64,000 nt of DNA. It comes from Cymbomonas tetramitiformis (Eukaryota > Chlorophyta > Pyramimonadophyceae > Pyramimonadales > Pyramimonadaceae). Under the pieces are notes generated by a model that was not told the origin of the DNA, searched no databases, and saw nothing but the letters and a program-made list of their open reading frames with translations. The stretch covers positions 31,328-95,327 of the forward strand of contig LGRX02034712.1 of NCBI GenBank assembly GCA_001247695.2, read 5' to 3'. Every line of letters begins with the position of its first letter. The stretch's first letter is position 1. Of the stretch, positions 9,986 through 18,592 are shown one piece after another. A program made the position numbers and the translations under genes.

Positions 9986-11049
9986 TTGCAGTGGGGCACG
10001 AAGGCACCACTCTTCTTGTCAAATGAGACAGGAGGAGCGGTGCCAAGCGGCCGAACACCAGGACGAAGATGCTTGGCAGCAGAGCGGGGAAGGTGCTTGC
10101 CCGCAGGCGGCGGCCCTTCCCGCTTCTGCCGCTTCAGGTCACGAATGTCCTGTTGCATGCGCTCCAGCTGCTTCTGCAGACTGGACAACGCCGCAGTCAG
10201 ATCAGACGCGCCATCGCCGAATGACAGAGCAGAGACAGGGGCGTCAGAGACTTTCAGGCCGTGGCGGAACTGCTCCCGCACACGAGCCTGAATAGTCAGA
10301 AGAGACACGCCCTGCCGCTGGTCAGCACGAGCCAGGGAATTAGCCAAATCACGGTACAGCCACGAATCGCCGAGAGCCTTCAGAAACTGCCGCTTCACCG
10401 CGTCCTCTGGCAAGTTGTGGGAACGCTGAACGTCCCTCAACAGGCCATTGAACTCGCGGATGCCACGGTCAGGATCTTTGCTGCTGGGGATGCGGACCGC
10501 CAGCAGCAACTCAAAAGAGTCAAAGGGTTCCGAGCGTTCCTGGAGCATGCGCGCCACCTCAAGGGCAGCGCGCTTGCCATCCCCAGGAACGTCGGACCCA
10601 GAGGCCTCAAGCCAGTCACGAGCAGGTGAGCCAGGGCGAGCCAGAAAAGTCAGAGCCGAGAGCAGCAATTCGTTCGCCTCATGCCTAGCCTCAACTGCCA
10701 TGTCAGTCAAGTCAAACAGGGGAGCGAACGCCGATGATTGAAGCACAAATTGCGTGCGCAACTCATGCATCAATTGTGAAAAAATGTCCACCGCGTCTGC
10801 TTCGGTCCCTGCAAAGCGCTCCGATTTGTCGCCTAGAATTTTGGTGGCAACGGTCTTGGCAACTTTTCTGTCGAAATTTTCACGAGCCAGCCGCTGACAT
10901 TTTTCAAGAACCTCTTTCGCAGCCGCAGTGGTCGGAGCTGGCAGCTGCGGCGTGTGCGGTGTCGCAGCGTGCTGTGCACCAACGTCATCAAAAATCGTTT
11001 CTAATCTACGGACGCGAGACCGCGTCACTCTATTCGCTGTGGTAACCAT
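9973..11049 (-). CDS. Gag-like protein of family B, N-terminal part
   Basis: This ORF of 358 residues starts at ATG 11049. It has the gag core with the ILGDK..RFAGT pattern and LRTQF, aligning in order with family A, then a coiled-coil-like region (LQKQLERMQQDIRDLKRQKR) and the start of a CCHC knuckle, where the frame stops. The role is structural particle protein by family inference. No enzyme motifs are seen. Confidence 0.75.
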   Translation of the reverse strand: MVTTANRVTRSRVRRLETIFDDVGAQHAATPHTPQLPAPTTAAAKEVLEKCQRLARENFDRKVAKTVATKILGDKSERFAGTEADAVDIFSQLMHELRTQFVLQSSAFAPLFDLTDMAVEARHEANELLLSALTFLARPGSPARDWLEASGSDVPGDGKRAALEVARMLQERSEPFDSFELLLAVRIPSSKDPDRGIREFNGLLRDVQRSHNLPEDAVKRQFLKALGDSWLYRDLANSLARADQRQGVSLLTIQARVREQFRHGLKVSDAPVSALSFGDGASDLTAALSSLQKQLERMQQDIRDLKRQKREGPPPAGKHLPRSAAKHLRPGVRPLGTAPPVSFDKKSGAFVPHCKNAV

Positions 11050-11486
11050 GATGGAGAGACAGGGGAGAAGGCTGAGCTAAACAGGGAGATGGTGTAAGAA
11101 CGCTTACGGCGGCCAGATGTTCCGTAGAAGCCTCAGTTGAACGGATCGGAATTTACAGGTCGTAAGCGGAAGGTAAGAGCGGCCAAAATGCACAACGTGT
11201 GGAGCGTCCTCGCCAGGGCCAGTGGCGCACGATGCGCATCAACTCTCGTGCGACGATACTGCCGTAAAATAAAACACAATCTGTCACAAACTGATCCCCC
11301 GCGCAGCGAAGGCGAGCACAACGCGTGCCGCCATCACTGCCATGTCAAAAGGCCATACCGTAAGAGCAATACACCACCGCCCAAGTGGGCGCTCAACCCC
11401 TCCTACGTCCTACTTAGCCGAACATGGCAACAGCAAGGCGCTGTGCCATCATCAGAACCACCGGAAAGCCGGTGCGGGCCATAACC
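11050..11486 (-). other. 5' leader of family B with primer-binding site
   Basis: This is the untranslated leader between the 5' LTR and the Gag start. On the minus strand, TGGCCCGCACCGGC begins at 11481, five bases after the LTR end. It matches the position and first bases of the family A primer-binding site. No ORF here looks real. Confidence 0.55.
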
Positions 11487-12811
11487 TGCGAGGAAGACAG
11501 ATACGCTGTCCGGCTAAGCTCGCTAGGAATCAAATGGCTACTGCCCCGCAGTCCTTGTGGTAGGACCAAATCGACGATTTGGTCCTACCACGAGGACCAT
11601 TGTTCCGATAATTTAATTGGCCATCTCCCGTGATTTGTGGTGTCTAACCAATGAAAGGTGGTATATGTAGGTCCTATATTAATTTATTTGAACGCTGGTT
11701 TGGCCTATATCCATCCCATATATCCATGACGAATGCATTTCAAACCTCTAAACTCAAATTTTTCAAAACGGATTTTTTGGAACATTCAAAATGTGGCAAA
11801 TTAGTGACACATCTTCAATAATTTTTTACCAATCATATATCAACACTACACCTGCGCGGATACCATCAAATTGAACCTATACATATGCCCCAATCATATT
11901 TGGGCGGCATGCCCGGTTGGAATGCATATATTGGCTCGTTGGCTCGTTGGCTTCCCCTCTAATATATTGGCTCGTTGGTTTCCCCCCTAAAACAGTGGTC
12001 ACGCGAGCTGACCAGCCAGCCATCATAATTGCTTGCTAGAGGGCATATATCGCAAGGTTGGTGTGTGCGGCACATTAAATCTTCAATTATATATGTATTG
12101 CGAATTTCTGAAAGTCTAACATCATCCAAATATCTTAGTTTTCGACTGGCGTGTACAGTTTAGAATGGATGAATGCCAAATTCTAAAGTCCGAAATTCAC
12201 TAAATTCGGAATTTGCATTGTGTTGAACATGCGCCATGCTGAAATAGAGCGGAAATGATGATGAGGGTGCGAAGTAACCGATTCAGTTATCTTATTTGGT
12301 CATAAACTCAAGATATATAACCATGAGCATCACCGTGAGCCCCGCATGTGACTCCTAATACTCAAAATACGGTGGTCCTTGTGGTAGGACCACCATTTTC
12401 TTCAAGCTTTTGGTGAAATTACACCCCTAAAGCGTGTCGTTCAACCACACACCTAAAGTCTCATGGGGGCCGCCGTTATAAGAAATAAAATTCATTTAAC
12501 TCATAAATATCATATGCAAATGTTACCTGTGCCTCAAATAGTCGATTTAGTGATCGAAACCGCAATTGCCCATTGGTCCTTGTGGTAGGACCATGAATTT
12601 GGGTAGTAGCCACAAACTGATAATCATATAACTTGTGTCTGGCCGAAGCTTTATGCTCTCGGAAACCCAGACAGTGAAACGATGACTGTACTACTGTACT
12701 GTACTACTGTACAGTACAGTGCTAGGATGTCACGGACACGAGACGGAAGCAGGGTCAGGCTAGGGGCTAGTCAGAGCCCATAATAACTAAGCCTAAACCC
12801 GAAGTCCAGCA
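11487..12811 (-). repeat. 5' LTR of family B, split by a TIR element
   Basis: The LTR parts are 11487-11534 and 12617-12811. The insert 11535-12612 and its CAAA duplication separate them. Without the insert and one TSD copy the LTR is 243 bp, like the 3' LTR. Confidence 0.92.
11535..12612. mobile_element. non-autonomous TIR DNA element 1 (1078 bp)
   Basis: The ends are inverted repeats TGGCTACTGCCC and TGGCTACTACCC (11 of 12 match), flanked by a 4-bp duplication CAAA at 11531-11534 and 12613-12616. Near the left end lies a hairpin made of GTCCTTGTGGTAGGACCA and its complement (about 11551-11600). The same motif recurs near 12374-12393 and 12572-12592, like subterminal transposase sites. No transposase ORF is present. 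The interior is AT-rich. Its ends resemble TIR element 3 at 43644. Confidence 0.88.
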
Positions 12812-12968
12812 TATATTTCTGCTCTTGTGCCGGCTAGAGGGTTTCAATTTGTGTATCAGAATTGCACAGTTGAATTAGCAGTTAGGTTTGTCACCCTAGC
12901 TCCTGCCCTAACTTATCTTAACATTCTAACTCTCCTAGACAGTCACCACCCACAGTGCTGGGGTGGTG

Positions 12969-13223
12969 TGCTGGAATCTGTATAGGCAGCCCTGACTGGG
13001 AGTCCCGGTGCAGGCCCCTATGACAGACCCCTAGGACCAACACAGGACCGCTGACTGATCTATAGGTTCGTGCTGTGACACACGCTGTGTCACAGGTAGG
13101 CTAGTATCCGAGACCGTTGCGAGACCGTTCCGGGTATATCTAGCTTAGGGTTTATTATCTTATCACAGTTTATCCACACAGTTCGGGACTCTCTGATATC
13201 TAGTGAACTAGGATATTCCGGTA
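12969..13223 (+). repeat. 3' LTR of outer family A element
   Basis: This 255-bp LTR closes the nested set and is followed by the TSD copy AGGCG (13224-13228). It differs from the 5' LTR at about four positions, so the outer copy is older than the inner one. Confidence 0.92.
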
Positions 13224-13228
13224 AGGCG

Positions 13229-13735
13229 TCCCTCAAGGTGTTTTAGGATATCGGGGGGTACTGAGTCCACTTTAAACCCTCACCTACAGTTCTTAGGATG
13301 TAGCCCCCCATATAATACTTATAGTACTTCAGGGTTAGGATATCGGGGGGTCTCTATGAGGAGTCCACTTTAAACCCTCACCTATACAGTTCTTAGGATG
13401 TTGCCTCCCTGATTACTTGGCGTTTCGTATTTCAGAGTGAGGCTCAGGGTATCTATGTCCGAGGTTTACGTTACGGAGAGATATCGCGCTTGCCGATCGA
13501 CGATTTGACCCTTTGGGTACTTGTTTCCACGGCCTTATAATAGTGCATCCACCCCTTCCTCCCCTCCTGGAACTGTTATGGAGGTTCATAGGCCGAATGG
13601 AGAACCTTCTTTTCCAAGGTTTGTTTTAATGCAGGCGGAGAAGGCGCTGCTTACGAGATATCGGAGGAACTTGTAAGTCCACTTTAATTCCTCACCCGAT
13701 CTGCCAAACTCCTTTTTTGGTCCTGTACGCGCGCT
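13229..13735. repeat. duplicated LTR-like sequence beside the decayed Ty3 element
   Basis: A block with TTAGGATATCGGGGGGT, then GAGTCCACTTTAAACCCTCA and CAGTTCTTAGGATGT, occurs twice in tandem (about 13244-13315 and 13336-13410), with a weaker third copy near 13655-13705. The CAGTTCTTRGGATGT motif also lies upstream of both Ty3 gag genes (15665 and 32250), so this is probably the LTR-side remnant of that family. No gene is seen. Confidence 0.45.
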
Positions 13736-13981
13736 TTAGGGTAATTGGCTTCCTCCAGCCAACCCCACTGAGAATGATGATGTATCTAATGGTGATATAC
13801 CAAGCTGAGAAGCGAACTGTCTGTCGATAAATGACGATGTTGCTCCAGGATCTACCAAAATATGAGTACTCTGTCCATATACTTTCCCTTTATACAACAA
13901 CAGCTTCTTCTGTGATTTCAGCTGTGCTAGCTGTGTTGTCTGTGATTGCATTTGTGCGATGTGTTCTGAGGGAGTATCCAT
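13736..13981 (-). pseudogene. retropepsin fragment (decayed Ty3 element)
   Basis: This is the N-terminal part of an aspartic protease with the active-site motif LVDPGATSSFID. It closely matches 29984-30469, here ending abruptly at about 13741 where unrelated sequence begins. RT, RNase H and integrase are all missing, so the element is internally deleted. Confidence 0.7.
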
Positions 13982-14199
13982 CTGCTGGAATTGAAGTGTC
14001 AGACTGGATAGGACTTCTTCTGAGATACTCTCAACCCGGCCACTTGCTTCAGTGGCATGTACAGGCTGATCTATCGGGGAACCCTCATTACTGGTACGTG
14101 TGCAGTACCCGGAGAGTTTCCCTGAGGAGCTGGAGCTGATGCTGGAGTTGGAGCTGCAACTGCTGCATTGATGCTCTGCTGATTCTGTAGCTCCTTAAC

Positions 14200-15443
14200 C
14201 AGGGTGTTGACTGTTTTTACGAGTTTGTTAGACTCATTTTTACCACCCTGATTATTCTGCTGTTGTTGTCCTCTGTTCTGATTGTAACGAGGATTGGGAG
14301 TTGGAGGATTACCTTGTATGGTTTTTCCATCTGCCGTGCTGGTGGCGAAGCAATCCTTTTTTGTGTGACCTGGACGACCACAACGCTGACAAGACTAGGA
14401 AGGAGATGATACTGATCCTTTTCCTTTTCCTTTTCCCTTGCCTTTTCCTTTGCCTTTCCCTTTATTCTTTTGGGAATTCTGGTTGGCCTGATTCTGATTG
14501 GCACGATTCTGATTGCCACGGTCATATGGCTTATTGCCACGACCTTTATCCTTTTCCTTTTTAACTGGACCTCCCGACTGTTCCTTCTGTCCCCTATAAT
14601 GTAGGGTCTCTGCCTGCTTCGAATGAACTACATAATTCAAATCGAGCAGAACCTGTGTGGCTTGTGCCCACGAAAGGTTATTCCTTTCATCATCCGTAAG
14701 GAATCTAAGATGGAACTGTTTTCTGAGGTCTGACTCCATATTGCTGACAAACCTATCCTTAATCAGGACATCCTCCGAATCAACTGATGCTAACGAAGCC
14801 AGTGACGTAAATGTACGTAGGTAATCCGAGAATGTTTGGTTACCTCGCTGTAATGCCATCAAATGTTTTCTGGCAACTGACTTCTTGTGGGGATTCCGAA
14901 CTGCCTGAGGAATGTGGTCCTGACATGTTCATATGTGGCATCAGGTGTTTTAGCCACGACATGAAAGAAATGTCTGTCATTATTCTGGAGGAAAGTGAGA
15001 AAGACTGTGATGAGATCCTTGTCTGATGCTCCTGGATATGTGAACTGGAAATATCTATCCACTGTCTCAATCCATACCTCTGCATCCTGTCCGACTCTGT
15101 ATTCCTTTGGTGGATTCATTTTCACCTTCGGAACGAGTGCTGCTGGAACTGGTGCTGAGTGTATCTGACCATCATCTGGGTCTGTGAAGACAGGCGGAGC
15201 ATGATCCTCCGTATATTCCTCTTCTGGTTCCCGAGGCTCTGTCTCTGGATCTCTATATCGACTCATGTCTGATTTCATTCTGCCGATGGCATCAAAGTAC
15301 CCTATGTCATCATACCGGGTCTGAGTGTCAGCACAACCAGTTAACCATTTTGGTACTTTAAATCTGCCGAAGGAATCATATGAACACAGGATGTCAAAGA
15401 ACCAATTGGACGGATCTGCAGGTATATGTGGTATTTCTGCCAT
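14200..15443 (-). pseudogene. Ty3 gag, broken (decayed element)
   Basis: It is similar along its length to the intact gag at 30715-32001. The start (ATG 15443, MAEIPHIPADPSNWFFDIL) is intact to about 14860, where the frame shifts. The second part runs to a TAG stop at about 14395, just before the zinc knuckle CQRCGRPGHTKKDC, and a Lys/Gly repeat tract precedes it. At least one frameshift and one stop disable it. Confidence 0.75.
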
Positions 15444-16253
15444 CTAAAAAACAAACACCACACCAACAAAACCTTCAAAATTGGATGTGCGTGTGTGTGG
15501 TATATATATGTACATGTATTATGTTTGTACATTGATATAATGAGGTGAAGTATATATACATGATTCCACCTTCTTCCCCCCTCAAGGAAGTGTGGTAATC
15601 ATAGGCAGTTGTCAAGTTCCTAATACCTCATCTAATAGCATGCAATCTTTTTAGGAAGCAGATGTACAGTTCTTGGGATGTTGCCCGAAATATCAGTCGT
15701 GCATGTGCCGATTTCATCATGACCATTATGCCAAATACACTGTCGTTCACTAGTATTTCGTGGCATTTAAGGGTGTTACGGGTTACAATGACCCTAATCA
15801 CATGCAGTGACATTAGGGTGTTACATAGTATCTGTTACACCTATTTATATCAAAATTTAGCAGTATGCATGTTTACTTGAAAGAAAGAAGCAAAACTGCA
15901 TTCAGCACGTCACTGTTTATTATGTGACTCTTGAGGTGTTGTTACACCCCTAAGTTTTTGCACATAATTTTCAGGGTGTTACACGAGATGTGAAGTCCTC
16001 AGGTATTTTCCCCATATACCTTAATAGGTGAAAAACTGGATCCGCGAAAAAAATTGGACTCAAATTTTTATTTTGAAATCTTACGTGTGAGATTTTTTAC
16101 CTATTTTGTCACTTTTGGCATATATATATATATGTAAGCCCCAGTGTATACCATAATGTATACATCTGTCACAACTCTGTAATATATCTCACTTGCACTC
16201 ATGAAATTGAAATTGATATTTTTTCATGGTGTTCTGTGAAGATATGTGCATGG
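15444..16253. other. 5' region of the decayed Ty3 element (probable LTR and leader)
   Basis: There is no gene. The region shares order and motifs with 32002-32900: CTTCTTCCCCCCTCAAGGAAG, a CAGTTCTTGGGATGTTGCCC block, and several GGGTGTTAC motifs. Read on the minus strand the last is GTAACACCC, like the TGTAACACCC start common in plant Ty3 LTRs. A GT-rich and TA-rich microsatellite lies at 15487-15560. LTR ends could not be fixed. Confidence 0.4.
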
Positions 16254-16483
16254 CCATTGTTAGGGCACAGGATATGCGAGCCCTGTATTGCTGTATATTA
16301 TTCAATATTATCAAATAATCGCTGTGTTGTTGGACAGCATACACAAGTGAACAGAATAGCGGGTGTGAGTGCAGTCTCTGAATAATGAGCTGCTGAAGCA
16401 CAACGCTTCCTCCCTTTAATACCATACGTCTCCCATCATCTTAGATGGTACCGCCATTGGGTTGTGAACCCGAGACGTAGGTT
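16254..16483. repeat. dispersed repeat of about 225 bp, copy 1
   Basis: It starts TGTTAGGGCACAGGATATGC and ends GAACCCGAGACGTAGGTT. A near-identical copy lies at about 35331-35551 in the same orientation. This copy has a short extra TTGCTGTATA-like insertion. No TSD is visible, so its class is unclear (solo LTR or fragment). Confidence 0.7.
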
Positions 16484-16756
16484 GTGAACAAGGCTACAAT
16501 TCAAGCAATTGCAATATCTTTATGGCAGGAAAGATTGACCAGTAAATTAACAGGTTGAGCAACAGCTCCTCCAAATAGTTACTTCAAGTTAGAACAGCCT
16601 CCAAATGGGCAATATTCAAGTCTTATACTTTCAAGTCGCGCAGTTCATATCTCTAATCGATCTGTCCCATGTCGGCTGGCATATCATCATCTGCCACCTA
16701 TACAAATCCTAATGAGAGAATCTGCATTTGGACAATCCTAATCAAGACAGTTGATT
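16484..16756. other. non-coding sequence, possibly the 3' LTR body of element C
   Basis: I see no gene. If the 3' LTR of element C starts at 17801 on the minus strand, this stretch would lie inside or just beyond it. No matching second LTR is in the window. Confidence 0.3.
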
Positions 16757-17800
16757 TCATTGTCCCTTGCTGATCTTTGCTTTCTTCCTACGAGGAGCCA
16801 CGTCAAGCACTTCTTCTTCATCACTGTCACTGCTTATGGAGCATTTCAATTGAGTTATATACTCATGTGTCCAACATCTCGGATATTTCCTAGGTTGCCT
16901 CTTCGTCTCTTCAGACACCCCAGCCTTATTCTCACCCATTGAAGTCAATCCAGTATCTGACCCATAAGGTTTCTTCGGTGGTGCATGAACAGTCTCCACC
17001 ACAGAGGCTGGGGCATCCTCAGATATGGCCTCAGACTTCTGCTCGGTAATAGGCTGATCATCGGGCTGAACAGGTGAGGTCGGGGAGGTGCCCTTTGGTA
17101 CCCAGTGAAGTTCACCCTTCTCATCCATGATCAATTGCAGTCCCAGTCTCTTCAACCTTCGAGCTTCAGCTTGTTCTTCAGCATCGTCAGCTACCAAGTC
17201 ATCGAACTCGCTGACGTCATCCTCAGTGTCATCATATTCGGGCGAGGCTGGCTCCCATTTCGGACTGGCAGTGTCCATGTCATATGTGACACCCGCGCCA
17301 TCGTTGTCGTCCGAACCTGGTAGCTTCTCCTTACTGTTAGTGACACCCGCGCCATCATTGTCATCAGAATTCGGTAACTTCTCTTTACTCCAGGACACAG
17401 CGCCTGTACCCGAATCGTCACTGCCTGTAGGCTCTGAGTGTACAGGCTTACGCCCTGTGTAGGGAATTCCACGATATTCGTCATCGTCAATCACAATCGT
17501 CGGATTCCCGCGCCCAATGCTGCTGATCGGTAATGAGAATGGCGCTACCGGCGCCTTCAACTGAGTGGCGTCTTCCAGAAACCAGCCGCCGCCCCTATTA
17601 CGCTCCCAGCGGCGTAGAGCACCCGAAGGGTGGACGATAATATGCTGCCAGCTATAATCCAGTCCAGGCTTTCGCTCCCCATAGTACGAAGTCAATGGCT
17701 CGGGAGTCCCCTTCCGAGCCCATTGCCATTTCACTGCTCCAGTATGCGTAAATACAATATGCCAATCGAATAGTTTGGCATGGCTAGTGTTCCCTGGCAC
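16757..17800 (-). CDS. acidic ORF within the presumed 3' LTR of element C
   Basis: I do not recognise this protein. It is open for 347 codons, with no ATG near the start (first codon GTG, just inside the presumed LTR). The first ~75 residues are rich in Trp and His (DWHIVFTHTGAVKWQWARKG). The middle has two 17-19 residue repeats (KEKLPNSDDNDGAGVT and KEKLPGSDDNDGAGVT) and is very acidic. The end is basic (RRKKAKISKGQ), like a nuclear localisation signal. It lies beyond the polypurine tract, so it would sit in the LTR. A frame this long and clean is unlikely by chance, but expression is unproven. Confidence 0.45.
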   Translation of the reverse strand: MPGNTSHAKLFDWHIVFTHTGAVKWQWARKGTPEPLTSYYGERKPGLDYSWQHIIVHPSGALRRWERNRGGGWFLEDATQLKAPVAPFSLPISSIGRGNPTIVIDDDEYRGIPYTGRKPVHSEPTGSDDSGTGAVSWSKEKLPNSDDNDGAGVTNSKEKLPGSDDNDGAGVTYDMDTASPKWEPASPEYDDTEDDVSEFDDLVADDAEEQAEARRLKRLGLQLIMDEKGELHWVPKGTSPTSPVQPDDQPITEQKSEAISEDAPASVVETVHAPPKKPYGSDTGLTSMGENKAGVSEETKRQPRKYPRCWTHEYITQLKCSISSDSDEEEVLDVAPRRKKAKISKGQ

Positions 17801-17801
17801 A

Positions 17802-17820
17802 ACTCCTCCCCTCTTAGCTT
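17802..17820 (-). other. polypurine tract of element C
   Basis: On the minus strand the sequence AAGAGGGGAGGAGT runs up to TGTGCCAGGG, the presumed LTR start. Element D has the same arrangement (GAGGGGGGAGGAGT then TGTACCGGGA). It would prime plus-strand DNA synthesis. Confidence 0.6.
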
Positions 17821-17881
17821 GTTAGTACAAAGAGATGATAACTCGGAGTCATTTGTACAGCAGCTAAGATCCAGACACCGA

Positions 17882-18592
17882 TCAGCCATGCTTATGGATG
17901 CGTGATATGCTTTTCTGATCGAACAGGTGCTCGAAGAGTTGGCGAAGCAATCCAGAGGGCAGAGGGTATACAGCAGCGGAGACTCCCGCTCCTTGTTGCC
18001 CAGGATGAGGCCCCAGTTGAGCAGTTTCCGGATGTGATCCCAGCGTCTGTTGGTGAAGGCAAGGAGTATCCATCGTACAGTACCGCAGGTCCACTGGAGG
18101 AGGCGACTGTGTCCAGATGCAAGTAGGCTTGCGGTAGCCAGTGCCATACATACAGTAAGAGCAATACAACGGAGTAGGTAACCGACGAACTACAGGTCGA
18201 AATCGCAGCGCAAAGGGAAACCTGCCCATCGGATTTTCCATAAACCAATGCTTGGGTTTGAGGAAGTCGAAGATTTGGAGCGTACGGCGTACACAGGCAT
18301 CAGCCTGTCGCAGTTGTCGCACCCCTGTGGTCTTAGCCTGACTGTATTCAGTGCACGGTGGGCTAGCCCAGATGACGTCAAAGTAACCAGGCGCGTAACG
18401 CTTGAAGTCCCAGTCCTGAACCTTCTCAGCGTAGGTAGGTTGCCAGCGAGGATCATGATCTACGGTGACCACGGTACTCTTCGGATAACATGACAGGAAA
18501 CTTCTCTCCACACTACCTGTACCACTAAAAAGTACTAGTAGTCGCAACTCGCGTGTCGAGACCACAGAGTCCAGAAGAGCCAGATGCGTCAC
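17882..18592 (-). CDS. C5-cytosine DNA methyltransferase (element C)
   Basis: This 236-residue ORF opens with a GTG that overlaps the pol stop, in the -1 frame; in element D the same domain is fused to pol. C5-MTase motifs are in order: I (LVLFSGTGSVERSF), II (VVTVDHDP), IV with the catalytic cysteine (WASPPCTEYSQ), VI (WFMENP), and a YRKPTCIWTQSPPP block in the motif VIII region. The C-terminal target-recognition part is short and Cys-rich, with no clear motif IX or X, so the enzyme is compact compared with usual C5-MTases. The expected reaction is S-adenosylmethionine-dependent methylation of cytosine C5 in DNA. It probably came from a pol fusion broken by one indel, or is made by -1 frameshifting. 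Confidence 0.85.
   Translation of the reverse strand: MTHLALLDSVVSTRELRLLVLFSGTGSVERSFLSCYPKSTVVTVDHDPRWQPTYAEKVQDWDFKRYAPGYFDVIWASPPCTEYSQAKTTGVRQLRQADACVRRTLQIFDFLKPKHWFMENPMGRFPFALRFRPVVRRLPTPLYCSYCMYGTGYRKPTCIWTQSPPPVDLRYCTMDTPCLHQQTLGSHPETAQLGPHPGQQGAGVSAAVYPLPSGLLRQLFEHLFDQKSISRIHKHG

Larger units (their letters stand above)
8443..12811 (-). mobile_element. gag-only LTR retrotransposon, family B
   Basis: This element lies on the minus strand in the 3' UTR of the outer family A copy. Its LTRs are 8443-8685 (3' LTR) and 11487-12811 (5' LTR, split by a TIR element at 11535-12612). The TSD TATAT is at 8438-8442 and 12812-12816. On the minus strand the LTRs start TGCTGGACTTCGG and end CTTCCTCGCA. 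They are 243 bp and differ at one base once the insert is ignored. The 2.8-kb internal region encodes only a Gag-like protein in two frames. Confidence 0.93.
1149..13223 (+). mobile_element. outer gag-only LTR retrotransposon, family A, with nested insertions
   Basis: The outer element is bounded by 255-bp LTRs (1149-1403 and 12969-13223) and a perfect 5-bp TSD, AGGCG, at 1144-1148 and 13224-13228. Three insertions interrupt it: a solo LTR (2544-2720), a full second family A copy (3889-7644) and a family B element (8443-12811). With these and one TSD copy each taken out, the element is about 3.76 kb, the same size as the inner copy, and its ORF length equals the inner ORF. It has no protease, RT or integrase, so it must move using another element's enzymes. 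The two LTRs differ at about four positions. Confidence 0.93.

Noticed and set aside
9593..10291. Plus-strand ORF of 232 codons
   Set aside because: It is antisense to the family B Gag-like gene, with no recognisable domain.
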